From Geminicoccaceae bacterium (GTDB lineage Bacteria > Pseudomonadota > Alphaproteobacteria > Geminicoccales > Geminicoccaceae): a stretch of 10,517 nt of DNA. This document shows, piece by piece, positions 1 to 6,831 of the stretch (its first letter is position 1; each line of letters begins with the position of its first letter). The position numbers and the translations under genes are program-made. The DNA lies in assembly GCA_030824835.1 (NCBI GenBank), contig JAPJRA010000006.1, positions 12,221 to 22,737 on the forward strand. The letters are read 5' to 3'. The notes under the pieces are model-generated. The model was not told where the DNA came from, ran no database searches, and saw only the letters and a list, made by a program, of their open reading frames with translations.

Positions 1-127
1 GGCCCGGATCGAGCGGCTCGACCCGGCAGTAGCGGCCGACAAGCGGCGTGCGCCCCGGGTGCGGTCGTGGCGTCCAGCCGGGCAGGCGGTCCCCGATGGG
101 CTGCCCCAGATGGTTGAATCCGCTCAT
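1..127 (-). CDS. GNAT-family N-acetyltransferase (RimJ/RimL type), N-terminal part only
   Basis: Partial gene: only its first 42 codons lie in the window and it continues beyond the left edge. The ATG at 127-125 overlaps the cinA stop in an ATGA arrangement, which suggests translational coupling. The readable protein starts MSGFNHLGQPIGDRLPGW and continues with a TPRP motif, then GRYCRVEPLDP. From memory, this N-terminus (a LGQPIG..PGW..RP leader followed by G-RYCRLEPLD) is that of a common proteobacterial GNAT family that acetylates an amino group of a small molecule or protein using acetyl-CoA. The acetyl-CoA binding core is not in the window, so the assignment rests on the N-terminal signature alone and the substrate is unknown. 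Confidence 0.6.
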   Translation of the reverse strand, partial: MSGFNHLGQPIGDRLPGWTPRPHPGRTPLVGRYCRVEPLDPG

Positions 128-618
128 CGGACAGCCTCCAGAGCCAGGGAAAGCGCCCGTTCGATCGTGGCCAGCCGCACCGCCGTGCGGTCACCCGGGA
201 AAACCTGCCTGTCGTGCCGCATGTCGGCGTGGCGACGGCCGACGGCGAGATGCACGAGGCCCACCGGTTTGGTCGTGGTGCCGCCACCCGGTCCGGCAAC
301 GCCGGTGACAGCGATCGCGAGATCGCAGCCGGAACAGGCGAGGGCGCCGCGTGCCATCTCCCGCGCCACGGCTTCGCTGACGGCCCCGTGCGCCGCCAGC
401 GTGCCCTCGTCGACGCCCAGCATCTCCACCTTGGCCCTGTTGTCGTAGACGACGTATCCGCGATCGACCACGCTCGAGGAACCGGCGATCTCGGTCAGGC
501 AGCCGATGATCAGGCCACCGGTGCACGACTCCGCCGTGACGAGCCGCAGATCCAGCGGTGCGCAGGCATCGAGCAGGGCCTTGGCCAGATCGGCGCAAGC
601 CTTGGGAAAGAGATGCAA
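124..618 (-). CDS. cinA: CinA C-terminal-domain protein, nicotinamide-nucleotide amidohydrolase (PncC-like)
   Basis: Stand-alone CinA C-terminal domain of 164 aa. The family deamidates nicotinamide mononucleotide to nicotinate mononucleotide in pyridine-nucleotide recycling, in the cytoplasm. Visible motifs: AESCTGG at residues 29-35 with the presumed catalytic Ser31, GYVVYDNRAK at 54-63, LGV at 67-69, and the signature VTGVAGPGGGTTTKPVG at about 104-120. There is no N-terminal molybdopterin-binding (MoaB-like) domain, so this is the short PncC form rather than full-length CinA. I chose a TTG start at 618-616 because a GGGAG Shine-Dalgarno lies 8 nt upstream and the product then begins MHLFPKACADLAK, as in homologues. 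A GTG at 642-640 is the alternative and would overlap the end of ispDF. The gene begins 4 nt after the ispDF stop and its own stop overlaps the start of the acetyltransferase gene, so the three appear to form one operon. Confidence 0.88.
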   Translation of the reverse strand: MHLFPKACADLAKALLDACAPLDLRLVTAESCTGGLIIGCLTEIAGSSSVVDRGYVVYDNRAKVEMLGVDEGTLAAHGAVSEAVAREMARGALACSGCDLAIAVTGVAGPGGGTTTKPVGLVHLAVGRRHADMRHDRQVFPGDRTAVRLATIERALSLALEAVR

Positions 619-622
619 GAGC

Positions 623-1774
623 TCAGCTCCCGAGCGCGACACTGACCACGGCCTGGGCGGCGATGCCCTCGCCGCGGCCGGTGAAGCCCAGCCGCTCGCT
701 GGTCGTCGCCTTGACGCTGACCTGGTCCAGGGCGGCACCCAAGATCTCGGCCAGCCGCGCCGTCATGGCCGCGCGATGCGGGCCGATCTTGGGGTGCTCG
801 CAAATGATCACCAGGTCGACGTTCTCGAGCCGTCCGCCGCGCTCGGCCAGCAGCCTCACCGCATGGCGCAGGAACAGCGCCGAATCGACGTCCCGCCATT
901 GGGGATCGCTGGGCGGGAAGTGGCTGCCGATGTCACCGGCGCCAATGGTGCCCATGATCGCATCGGTGACCGCGTGCAGGGCCACGTCCGCATCCGAGTG
1001 TCCGGCGAGGCCCAGCTCATGGGGCACGCGAACGCCACATAGAAACAATGGCCGGTCCGGCGCGAAGGCATGGACATCGAAGCCCAGCCCGGTGCGCCAC
1101 CGCACGGCCGGCGAGAGAAACCGCTCGGCCACGGCGATGTCGGCCGGGAGCGTGACCTTCATGTTGCGTTCCTCGCCTTCGACCCAGGCCACCGCCAGCC
1201 CGGCCGCGGCCGCGATCATCGTGTCGTCGGTGTGGCCGGTGGTGGCGGCAGCCGCGCGATGCGCGGCCAGGATCTCCGGGAACCGAAATCCCTGCGGGGT
1301 CTGGGCCCTGGCCAGCGCCGCACGATCGGCTTCGCCGACGACGAGGCCGTCGGCGACACGCTTGAGCGTGTCGACCACTGGCAGGACCGGCAGGGCCGCT
1401 GGATGCCGGGTCAGCGCATCGATGACCCGGTCGATGACCGCGACCGATACCAACGGTCGTGCCGCGTCATGGATCAGCACCAGCTCGGGATCGTTCTCGA
1501 CCAGGCTTTCGAGGCCGAGGCGGACCGTTTCCTGCCGCGAGGAGGCGCCGAAGACCGGCGCCATCAGCGGCAGACCTGCCGTGGCCTCGGCGTAGAGTGA
1601 CGCGTCCTCGGCGGCGATGACCACCCGAACAGCATCCACCCGCGGATGTTGGACGAAGGCTTCGACCGCACGGCGCAGCACGGACTGCCCGCCGAGGTCC
1701 GCATATTGCTTGGGCAGTGTGCCGCCGAAGCGCTCACCGCGACCTGCGGCGACGACGAGTGCGACCGTGCGCAT
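623..1774 (-). CDS. ispDF: Bifunctional 2-C-methyl-D-erythritol 4-phosphate cytidylyltransferase / MECDP synthase
   Basis: Fusion enzyme of the MEP isoprenoid pathway, 383 aa, a normal length for the fused form. The N-terminal IspD domain (about 1-225) couples CTP to methylerythritol phosphate. It shows the nucleotide-binding [12 protein letters not shown] (7-18), PKQY (21-24), HDAARPLV (102-109) and TPQGFR (159-164). The C-terminal IspF domain (about 226-383) cyclises CDP-ME 2-phosphate to MEcPP. It shows GFDVHAF with metal ligands Asp233 and His235, [10 protein letters not shown] (258-267) with His267 as third ligand, and the signature [20 protein letters not shown] (353-372). The middle enzyme of this segment, IspE, is not fused and not nearby. 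The ATG at 1774 has GGAG 10 nt upstream. The gene is divergent from ntrB and leads the leftward run into cinA. All catalytic motifs are intact. Confidence 0.97.
   Translation of the reverse strand: MRTVALVVAAGRGERFGGTLPKQYADLGGQSVLRRAVEAFVQHPRVDAVRVVIAAEDASLYAEATAGLPLMAPVFGASSRQETVRLGLESLVENDPELVLIHDAARPLVSVAVIDRVIDALTRHPAALPVLPVVDTLKRVADGLVVGEADRAALARAQTPQGFRFPEILAAHRAAAATTGHTDDTMIAAAAGLAVAWVEGEERNMKVTLPADIAVAERFLSPAVRWRTGLGFDVHAFAPDRPLFLCGVRVPHELGLAGHSDADVALHAVTDAIMGTIGAGDIGSHFPPSDPQWRDVDSALFLRHAVRLLAERGGRLENVDLVIICEHPKIGPHRAAMTARLAEILGAALDQVSVKATTSERLGFTGRGEGIAAQAVVSVALGS
627..631 (-). promoter_or_regulatory. Ribosome binding site of cinA
   Basis: GGGAG on the minus strand, 8 nt before the TTG at 618-616. 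It lies inside the last codons of ispDF and is the main reason for preferring the TTG start over the upstream GTG. Confidence 0.5.
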
Positions 1775-1850
1775 TCCTGCGATGCTCCATTGCGGTACCC
1801 GACCGCCCGAGAAATGCTGACATGCTGGACCGAACCCACTCGCGCAAGCC

Positions 1851-1879
1851 TTGTCTGTCCTTGGTGCCGGCCTTATCCT
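1851..1879 (+). promoter_or_regulatory. Candidate sigma-70-type promoter of ntrB
   Basis: TTGTCT at 1851-1856 and TATCCT at 1874-1879 are separated by 17 nt. An overlapping alternative is TTGGTG at 1861-1866 with TACAAA at 1884-1889, also 17 nt apart. Either would give a leader of about 50-60 nt before the ntrB ATG. Matches to consensus are partial, so this is only a candidate. Confidence 0.3.
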
Positions 1880-1891
1880 CTGCTACAAACT

Positions 1892-1915
1892 TAGGCACCG
1901 CCGCTCATGTGCCTA
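1892..1915. repeat. Perfect 7-bp inverted repeat in the ntrB leader
   Basis: TAGGCAC (1892-1898) and GTGCCTA (1909-1915) are exact reverse complements separated by 10 nt. The dyad lies downstream of the candidate promoter and upstream of the Shine-Dalgarno of ntrB, so it could be an operator or a leader hairpin. The GCAC...GTGC core resembles half-sites of NtrC boxes, but enteric NtrC sites have about 7 nt between those tetramers and here there are 10. NtrC autoregulation is therefore only a possibility. Confidence 0.45.
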
Positions 1916-1925
1916 GCAGTTCAGC

Positions 1926-1931
1926 AAAGGA
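1926..1931 (+). promoter_or_regulatory. Ribosome binding site of ntrB
   Basis: AAAGGA ending 10 nt before the ATG at 1942. It supports that ATG over the more upstream in-frame starts, whose extra residues do not look like NtrB. Confidence 0.45.
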
Positions 1932-1941
1932 CGGCGACCCG

Positions 1942-3084
1942 ATGCCCCCAACGAGGCAGTCCTCGGCCAAGACCAGCGGCAGGCCCTGGCCGTGCGATCC
2001 GGTCATCCTGCTGCAGAGCATACCCAGCGCCGTCTTCTCCATCGACGAGCGCTTATGCTTCAGTTTCGCCAACCCGGCCGCCGAGCAGCTTTTCTCGGCC
2101 AGCTGGAACATGCTGGCCGGTCGGCGGCTGAGCGATTTCGTCTCGCCGCACGCGACGATAGTTTCTCTGGTGCGCCAGGTGCAAGCCACCGGCACGACGA
2201 TCTCCGACTATGGCATCGAGGTGCCCCTGTCGCGTGGCGAGACCGTCAGCGTCGACAGCCATGTCTGCCCCGTACCTGAGCTGCCGCAGAAAGTGCTGGT
2301 GGTGCTGCATCCCTGCTCCGTCGCCCGCCAGATGGATCAGCAGATATCGCATCGGCGCTCCAGTCGCAGCGTCGCCGGCCTAGCGGCGACCCTGGCCCAC
2401 GAGGTCAAGAATCCGTTGTCGGGCATCCGGGGTGCTGCCCAGCTGCTCGAATCGGGTGTGGTCGAGGAGGACCGTCCGCTGATCAAGCTCATCTGCGACG
2501 AGACCGACAGGATCTGCACGCTGGTCGAGCGGATGGAGGAGTTCGGCGACACGGCGCCGATCGAGCGGCGCTCGGTCAATATCTATCAGGTGCTTGAGCA
2601 TGTGCGCCGGATCGCCGAGGCGGGCTTCGCCCGGCATCATCGCATCGTCGAGCTCTACGATCCCTCGCTGCCGGAAGTGGAAGGGGATCGCGACCGGTTG
2701 ATCCAGGTCTTCTTGAACCTGGTCAAGAATGCGGCCGAGGCCGCTCCTCATCATGGCGGATTGATCACGTTGGCGACCCAATACCAGCACGGGCTGCGCG
2801 TCGCCCTCGGCAACAGCCGCGAGCGGCTCGAGCTGCCCATTACCGTCGAGGTTCGCGACAATGGCCCGGGCGTGCCGGATGACATGGTGGAGCACCTGTT
2901 TGAGCCCTTTGTCAGCACCAAACGCCGCGGCAGCGGCCTCGGCCTGTCGCTGGTGGCCAAGATCGTGGCCGACCATCGGGGCGTGGTGTCCTACCTGCCG
3001 GGTGATCCCGGGGCCACTTTCCGGGTCCTGCTGCCGGCGGTACGCCGCCAGCAGGAACCCGTGCTGCGGCGGGAAGTAGCATGA
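1942..3084 (+). CDS. ntrB: Nitrogen regulation sensor histidine kinase NtrB (GlnL)
   Basis: Soluble two-component kinase/phosphatase, 380 aa, that phosphorylates NtrC under nitrogen limitation. In the family it is switched to phosphatase by the PII protein. An N-terminal PAS domain spans about 20-125 ([17 protein letters not shown]...[10 protein letters not shown]). The H-box [20 protein letters not shown] (151-170) carries the phosphorylated His153. The ATPase domain shows the N-box NLVKNAAEA (259-267), G1 DNGPG (306-310), the F-box FEPFVSTK (320-327) and G2 [13 protein letters not shown] (330-342). No membrane segment is visible, as expected for NtrB. I chose the ATG at 1942 for its Shine-Dalgarno and because the PAS then starts about 20 residues in. 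The stop overlaps the ntrC ATG (ATGA). dusB, the usual upstream partner in this class, is missing. All catalytic boxes are intact. Confidence 0.96.
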   Translation: MPPTRQSSAKTSGRPWPCDPVILLQSIPSAVFSIDERLCFSFANPAAEQLFSASWNMLAGRRLSDFVSPHATIVSLVRQVQATGTTISDYGIEVPLSRGETVSVDSHVCPVPELPQKVLVVLHPCSVARQMDQQISHRRSSRSVAGLAATLAHEVKNPLSGIRGAAQLLESGVVEEDRPLIKLICDETDRICTLVERMEEFGDTAPIERRSVNIYQVLEHVRRIAEAGFARHHRIVELYDPSLPEVEGDRDRLIQVFLNLVKNAAEAAPHHGGLITLATQYQHGLRVALGNSRERLELPITVEVRDNGPGVPDDMVEHLFEPFVSTKRRGSGLGLSLVAKIVADHRGVVSYLPGDPGATFRVLLPAVRRQQEPVLRREVA

Positions 3085-4526
3085 CTGGCGAGAAGGTGCT
3101 GCTGGCCGAGGACGACTCGGCGATCCGTACGGTCGTCGGCAGGGCCTTGGCCCGCCAGGGCTACGAGGTGCAGGCGACCAGCGTGGCTGCCGCCCTGTGG
3201 CGCTGGATCGCCGCGGGCGAGGGTGATGTCGTGATCACCGACGTGGCGCTGCCGGACGAGAACACGCTGGATCTGCTGCCGCGGATACGCACGATGCGGC
3301 CGGATCTGCCGGTAATCGTTATGAGCGCGCAGAATACACTGCTGACGGCGGTCCGTGCGGCCGAGCGCGGTGCATTCGAGTATCTGCCCAAACCGTTCGA
3401 TATCGGCAACCTCGTGGCGGCCGTGCAGCGCGCCCTGGCGAACCGAAACGTGGCGCAGGAGAAGGGCGGCGAGCCGCATCTGCCGGAAGAGCAGCTGCCG
3501 ATCATCGGCCGCTCGCCGGCGATGCAGGAGATCTACCGGGTCATCGCCCGGTTGATGAACACGGACCTGACCGTGCTGATCGCGGGCGAGTCGGGTACCG
3601 GCAAGGAGCTGGTGGCGCTGGCCCTGCACGATTTCGGCAAGCGCAAGGGCGGGCCGTTCGTGGCCGTCAACATGGCGGCGATCCCGCGCGAGCTGATCGA
3701 GAGCGAGCTGTTCGGGCATGAGAAGGGCGCCTTCACGGGTGCCAGCGCGCGACGGCCCGGACGGTTCGAGCAGGCGGAAGGCGGCACGCTTTTCCTCGAC
3801 GAGATCGGTGACATGCCGCTCGAGGCGCAGACCCGGCTGCTTCGGGTGCTGCAGCAGGGTGAGTATGTCCCCGTCGGTGGGCATCACTCGGTGCGTACCA
3901 ATGTCCGGATCGTCGCCGCCAGCCACCGCGACCTGCGCCTGCTGGTGGGGCAGGGGCTGTTCCGCGAGGACCTCTTCTATCGCCTGAACGTGGTGCCGCT
4001 GCGCCTGCCGCCACTGCGCGAGCGGGTCGACGACATTCCGGCCCTGGCGCAGCATTTCCTGGCCAAGGCGCAGGCCGACGGCCTGCCGCTGAAGACGCTG
4101 ACGCCAGAAGCCATGGTGCGGCTGAAGGCGCATGCCTGGCCGGGCAATGTCCGCGAGCTCGAGAATCTGATGCGCCGGCTAGCGGTGCTTTATGCCGAGG
4201 ACACGATCGGCGACGGCGTGATCTCGCTCGAGCTCGAGCAGGCCCGTGCACCCACGCCGGCCAGCGACACAACGCGCGTGGACGACAGCTTGGGCGGGGC
4301 GATCGAGCGCCATATCGACCGCTATTTCCGCGCCCATGACGGGACCCTGCCGCCGCCCGGGATCTACGACCGCTTGATCCGCGAGGTCGAGCGGCCGCTG
4401 ATCGCCCGGGCCCTGGTGGCCACCCGGGGCAATCAGCTCAAGGCCGCGGACGTGCTCGGCCTCAACCGCAACACCTTGCGCAAGAAGATCCGCGATCTGG
4501 ACATCCAGGTGAGTCGCGCGCCATGA
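3081..4526 (+). CDS. ntrC: Nitrogen regulation response regulator NtrC (GlnG), sigma-54 activator
   Basis: Full-length bacterial enhancer-binding protein, 481 aa, the partner of NtrB. The receiver domain (about 4-120) has the acidic pair Asp11/Asp12, phospho-acceptor Asp54 ([10 protein letters not shown]), Ser82 and Lys104 (LPKPFD). The AAA+ domain (about 140-380) has Walker A GESGTGKE (169-176), the sigma-54-contacting GAFTGA loop (216-221), Walker [12 protein letters not shown] (234-244) with Asp240-Glu241, the [10 protein letters not shown] segment (294-303), and WPGNVREL (353-360). A Fis-type helix-turn-helix lies at about 444-475 ([20 protein letters not shown], then NRNTLRKKI). Every feature needed for ATP-driven open-complex formation is present, in contrast to the paralogue ntrX downstream. 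Translation is probably coupled to ntrB through the 4-nt overlap. Confidence 0.97.
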   Translation: MTGEKVLLAEDDSAIRTVVGRALARQGYEVQATSVAAALWRWIAAGEGDVVITDVALPDENTLDLLPRIRTMRPDLPVIVMSAQNTLLTAVRAAERGAFEYLPKPFDIGNLVAAVQRALANRNVAQEKGGEPHLPEEQLPIIGRSPAMQEIYRVIARLMNTDLTVLIAGESGTGKELVALALHDFGKRKGGPFVAVNMAAIPRELIESELFGHEKGAFTGASARRPGRFEQAEGGTLFLDEIGDMPLEAQTRLLRVLQQGEYVPVGGHHSVRTNVRIVAASHRDLRLLVGQGLFREDLFYRLNVVPLRLPPLRERVDDIPALAQHFLAKAQADGLPLKTLTPEAMVRLKAHAWPGNVRELENLMRRLAVLYAEDTIGDGVISLELEQARAPTPASDTTRVDDSLGGAIERHIDRYFRAHDGTLPPPGIYDRLIREVERPLIARALVATRGNQLKAADVLGLNRNTLRKKIRDLDIQVSRAP

Positions 4527-4537
4527 TGCGAGCTTGA
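4523..4537 (+). other. Four-codon mini-ORF overlapping the ntrC stop, in frame with ntrY
   Basis: An ATG at 4523-4525 overlaps the ntrC TGA (4524-4526) in the same ATGA pattern seen at ntrB/ntrC. It reads ATG ATG CGA GCT TGA (Met-Met-Arg-Ala-stop). It is in the same frame as the downstream ntrY reading frame: after the TGA the frame is open through the TTG at 4547 and onwards. It may be the original coupled start of ntrY interrupted by a nonsense change or sequence error, or a chance mini-ORF that feeds reinitiation at the TTG. Confidence 0.4.
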
Positions 4538-4546
4538 CGCGGCATT

Positions 4547-5149
4547 TTGGCTGACTCGTTGCGAGCATCTCTCTCCAGCGCACCTGTGATCGGGTCCAGC
4601 TTCTGGTCCCGGTTGCGCAAGGTCGATTTCGAGCGTCGCCTGGCGCTGGTGTTGACGGTCAGTGCCGTCGTCGCCGGACTGGGCACGTACTGGGTCATCT
4701 CGCGTGCGCCCCCCTACGGCACCGACGTGGGCACGATCCTGGTCCTGCTCAATCTGGACCTGATCCTGCTGCTGTTGCTGGGCGTCGTGATCGCGCGCCG
4801 GCTGGTGACCCTGTTCTTCGAGCTGCGACAGGGCTCGGCGGGCTCGCGCCTGCATACACGGCTGGTGCTGCTGTTCAGCGGCGTCGCCGTCACGCCGGCC
4901 ATCATCGTCGTCATCTTCTCGGTGTTCTTCCTCAGCACCGGCCTGGAGAACTGGTTCAGCCAGCGGGTCAAGAACGCGCTCGATAACTCGCTGGCCGTCG
5001 CCCAGGCCTACCTGCAGGAGCACAAGGAGAACATCCGTGCCGATGCGCTGGCCATGGCGGCAGACCTAATCGCGAGAGCGCGAATCTCGACTTCAACCCG
5101 TCCCGGCTGCGCCAGGTGGTCAACGCCCAGGCGGCCTTGCGCTCGCTGA
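4547..5149 (+). CDS. ntrY: NtrY N-terminal fragment: membrane anchor and start of the periplasmic sensor
   Basis: A 200-aa frame starting at TTG 4547; an ATT at 4544 and a TTG at 4559 are alternatives, since a TGA at 4535 blocks any earlier start in frame. It begins 20 nt after the ntrC stop without a strong Shine-Dalgarno. Residues 32-52, 63-83 and about 105-130 are hydrophobic membrane segments (for example LVLLNLDLILLLLLGVVIA), as in the NtrY N-terminus. Genuine NtrY sequence runs to about residue 174 (ENIRADALAMAADL). The last 26 residues, rich in Arg, Ser and Thr, are out-of-frame translation ending at the TGA at 5147-5149. Expressed alone this would be a membrane stub without kinase activity. 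Confidence 0.75.
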   Translation: MADSLRASLSSAPVIGSSFWSRLRKVDFERRLALVLTVSAVVAGLGTYWVISRAPPYGTDVGTILVLLNLDLILLLLLGVVIARRLVTLFFELRQGSAGSRLHTRLVLLFSGVAVTPAIIVVIFSVFFLSTGLENWFSQRVKNALDNSLAVAQAYLQEHKENIRADALAMAADLIARARISTSTRPGCARWSTPRRPCAR

Positions 5150-6750
5150 CCGAGGCCATCGTCTTCGACGCGTCGGGCCAGGTGCTGGCGCGGACGGGCC
5201 TCTCATTCACCATGGAGGTCGAGCAGATCCCGGTCGATGCGCTGGAACGTGCCGCCTCCGGCGAGGTGGTCGAGGTCACCAGCGACACCGACGACCGGGT
5301 GCGGGCGCTGGTACGGCTGGACGGGTTTGGCGACGCCTACCTCTATGTCGGCCGGTTCGTCGACGCCAAGGTGCTGGGCTATATGGAGCATACCCAGAAC
5401 ATGGTGGCCGAGTATCAGCGCATGCAGCGCGAACGCTCGGGCATCCAGATCACATCGGCGCTGATCTTCATGATCGTGGCGCTGCTGCTGTTGTTCGCAT
5501 CGGTGTGGATCGGTCTGGCGCTGGCCAACGAGCTGGTGGCGCCGATCGGACGACTCATCGTGGCCGCCGACCGCGTCCGTGCCGGCGACCTTCTGGCCCG
5601 GGTTCCCGAGGATGGGCCGGACAGCGACGAGTTCGTCATGCTCAGCCGCGCCTTCAACCGCATGACGACCCAGCTCGACAGCCAGCGACGCGAGTTGATC
5701 GAAGCCAACCAGCAGCTCGATGAGCGGCGACGCTTCACGGAGACGGTGCTGGCCGGCGTCAGCGCAGGGGTCATCGGCACCGACGCCGAGCGGCGCATCG
5801 TCCTGCCCAACCGGGCCGCCCAGGACTTTCTCGACGGTGGCGGCGACGGCCTTGTCGGCCGGCGGATCGACGAGGTGCTTCCCGGTGCCGGCAAGCTGCT
5901 CGACAACGCCGATCTCCATCCGGAGGAGCTGGTGGAGCGTCAGCTGACGCTCGCGCGGGGCCCCCGTCAGCGGGAGCTCCTGGTCCGCATGTCGCCACAG
6001 CGCGACGGCGGCCGCACGCTCGGCTACATCGTGACCTTCGACGACATCACGGCACTGCTGTCGGCGCAGCGTCAGGCCGCCTGGGCCGAGGTCGCAAGGC
6101 GCATCGCACACGAGGTGAAGAACCCGCTGACGCCGATCCGACTGTCCGCCGAGCGGCTGGAACGCAAATATCTGAGCCAGATCGGCGACGATCGCGAAGG
6201 GTTCACCAAGTCGATTGCCACCATCGTCCGTCAGGTCGATACCATCGGTCGCCTGATCAGCGAGTTCTCGGCCTTCGCCCGGATGCCGACACCGGTGATG
6301 CGCGAGGAGAATATCGAAGAGTTGGTACGGGACGCCGTGTTTTTGCAGCAGTCGGCTTGGCCGCAGATCAGTTTCGACGTGCAGTTGCCGCTGCGCCCGG
6401 TCCGTTTCGCTTGTGACGGCCCGAAAGTGTCGCAGGCGCTGACGAACCTGTTGCAAAACAGCATCAATGCGTTGACTGAAGGGGCATCATCTCCACCCTG
6501 GAAGATTGCGGTACGAGTCCGACGCAATGAGTCCGCTATGCTCTTCGAGGTCGAAGATAATGGTCAGGGATTTCCGTCCGATCGTGAACGCCTGTTCGAG
6601 CCTTATGTCACCACGCGCGTCAAGGGCACGGGGTTGGGCCTTGCCATCGTTAAGAAGATCATGGAGGAACACGGCGGATCGGTCGAATTGCTTGCCGGCG
6701 AAACAGGAGGCGCGCTGGTGCGGCTCAATTTCCCGGCCCGTAGCGGCTGA
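5116..6750 (+). CDS. ntrY: NtrY C-terminal fragment: sensor remainder, HAMP, PAS, histidine kinase core
   Basis: A 544-aa frame whose first usable codon is GTG 5116; it overlaps the N-terminal fragment by 34 nt. The frame is open further upstream to the shift site (NRESANLDFNPSRLRQV). Fragment numbering: rest of the periplasmic domain about 1-108, membrane helix 111-137, HAMP about 138-190 (NELVAPIGRLIVAADRVRAG), PAS about 205-310, H-box [20 protein letters not shown] (328-347) with phospho-His332, N-box LTNLLQNSINAL (442-453), G1 DNGQGF (481-486), F-box LFEPYVTT and G2 GTGLGLAIVKKI (504-515). The kinase core is intact. If reinitiation occurred at the GTG or at ATG 5212, the product would have only one membrane helix and a truncated sensor. 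Codon choice becomes less GC-biased at 6481-6720. Confidence 0.8.
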   Translation: MVNAQAALRSLTEAIVFDASGQVLARTGLSFTMEVEQIPVDALERAASGEVVEVTSDTDDRVRALVRLDGFGDAYLYVGRFVDAKVLGYMEHTQNMVAEYQRMQRERSGIQITSALIFMIVALLLLFASVWIGLALANELVAPIGRLIVAADRVRAGDLLARVPEDGPDSDEFVMLSRAFNRMTTQLDSQRRELIEANQQLDERRRFTETVLAGVSAGVIGTDAERRIVLPNRAAQDFLDGGGDGLVGRRIDEVLPGAGKLLDNADLHPEELVERQLTLARGPRQRELLVRMSPQRDGGRTLGYIVTFDDITALLSAQRQAAWAEVARRIAHEVKNPLTPIRLSAERLERKYLSQIGDDREGFTKSIATIVRQVDTIGRLISEFSAFARMPTPVMREENIEELVRDAVFLQQSAWPQISFDVQLPLRPVRFACDGPKVSQALTNLLQNSINALTEGASSPPWKIAVRVRRNESAMLFEVEDNGQGFPSDRERLFEPYVTTRVKGTGLGLAIVKKIMEEHGGSVELLAGETGGALVRLNFPARSG

Positions 6751-6831
6751 ACGTGGGCCGGTGCGGTGTAAGCCGCGGTGGGGGCAGGTGTCCTCTGGTC
6801 AACACTCGAGCGCGGGATCCTGGCCAGGCAT

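Larger units (their letters stand above)
1775..1941. promoter_or_regulatory. Divergent intergenic region between ispDF and ntrB
   Basis: This is the only substantial intergenic space in the window (167 bp) and must carry the start signals for both the leftward ispDF run and the rightward ntr cluster. It is locally poorer in GC near 1874-1895. It contains candidate sigma-70-like hexamers for ntrB, a perfect dyad at 1892-1915 and a further GGTGCC copy at 1863-1868. I found no sigma-54 (-24/-12 GG..GC) element on reading both strands. I see no convincing open reading frame here. The in-frame codons upstream of the ntrB ATG do not resemble NtrB, so they are treated as untranslated. Confidence 0.6.
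4547..6750 (+). pseudogene. ntrY: Nitrogen regulation sensor histidine kinase NtrY, frameshifted
   Basis: The membrane-bound sensor kinase paired with NtrX is present over its whole length but is not one open frame. Reading starts in one frame (4547-5149) and continues in the -1 frame (5116-6750). The switch falls near 5066-5068, where the codons GAC CT- AAT CGC GAG would read Asp-Leu-Asn-Arg-Glu if one base were restored after CT. With that base the protein is about 734 aa, a normal NtrY length, with unbroken family similarity: three membrane helices, a periplasmic sensor, a fourth helix, then HAMP, PAS, HisKA and HATPase_c. The site has no slippery heptamer, so a real one-base deletion or a sequencing/assembly error is likelier than programmed frameshifting. 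Both halves otherwise keep their coding quality, which points to a recent event or an error rather than long decay. Confidence 0.85.

Noticed and set aside
558..1595. A 345-codon plus-strand frame across ispDF
   Set aside because: It is Ser/Ala/Arg-rich with no motif, and it overlaps the intact ispDF catalytic motifs on the other strand.
2991..4133. A 380-codon open frame on the minus strand across ntrC
   Set aside because: It is antisense to a full set of NtrC motifs, has Gln/His/Arg-rich composition and no family resemblance.
4534..4562. A TTGACG hexamer as a -35 element for a separate ntrY promoter
   Set aside because: No acceptable -10 hexamer lies 16-18 nt downstream, and the hexamer sits at the ntrC/ntrY junction inside a close-packed cluster.
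5060..5075. Programmed -1 frameshift site in ntrY
   Set aside because: The switch would be in the -1 direction, but the sequence around CCTAATC is not an X-XXY-YYZ slippery heptamer and I saw no obvious downstream pseudoknot. A one-base deletion or error fits better.
5203..6456. A 417-codon open frame on the minus strand across ntrY
   Set aside because: It has the same antisense shadow character and no recognisable domain. The plus-strand frame carries the kinase motifs.
6751..6831. A sigma-54 or strong sigma-70 promoter in the ntrY-ntrX gap
   Set aside because: I found no TGGC-N-TTGC-like element and no convincing -35/-10 pair in these 81 bases.
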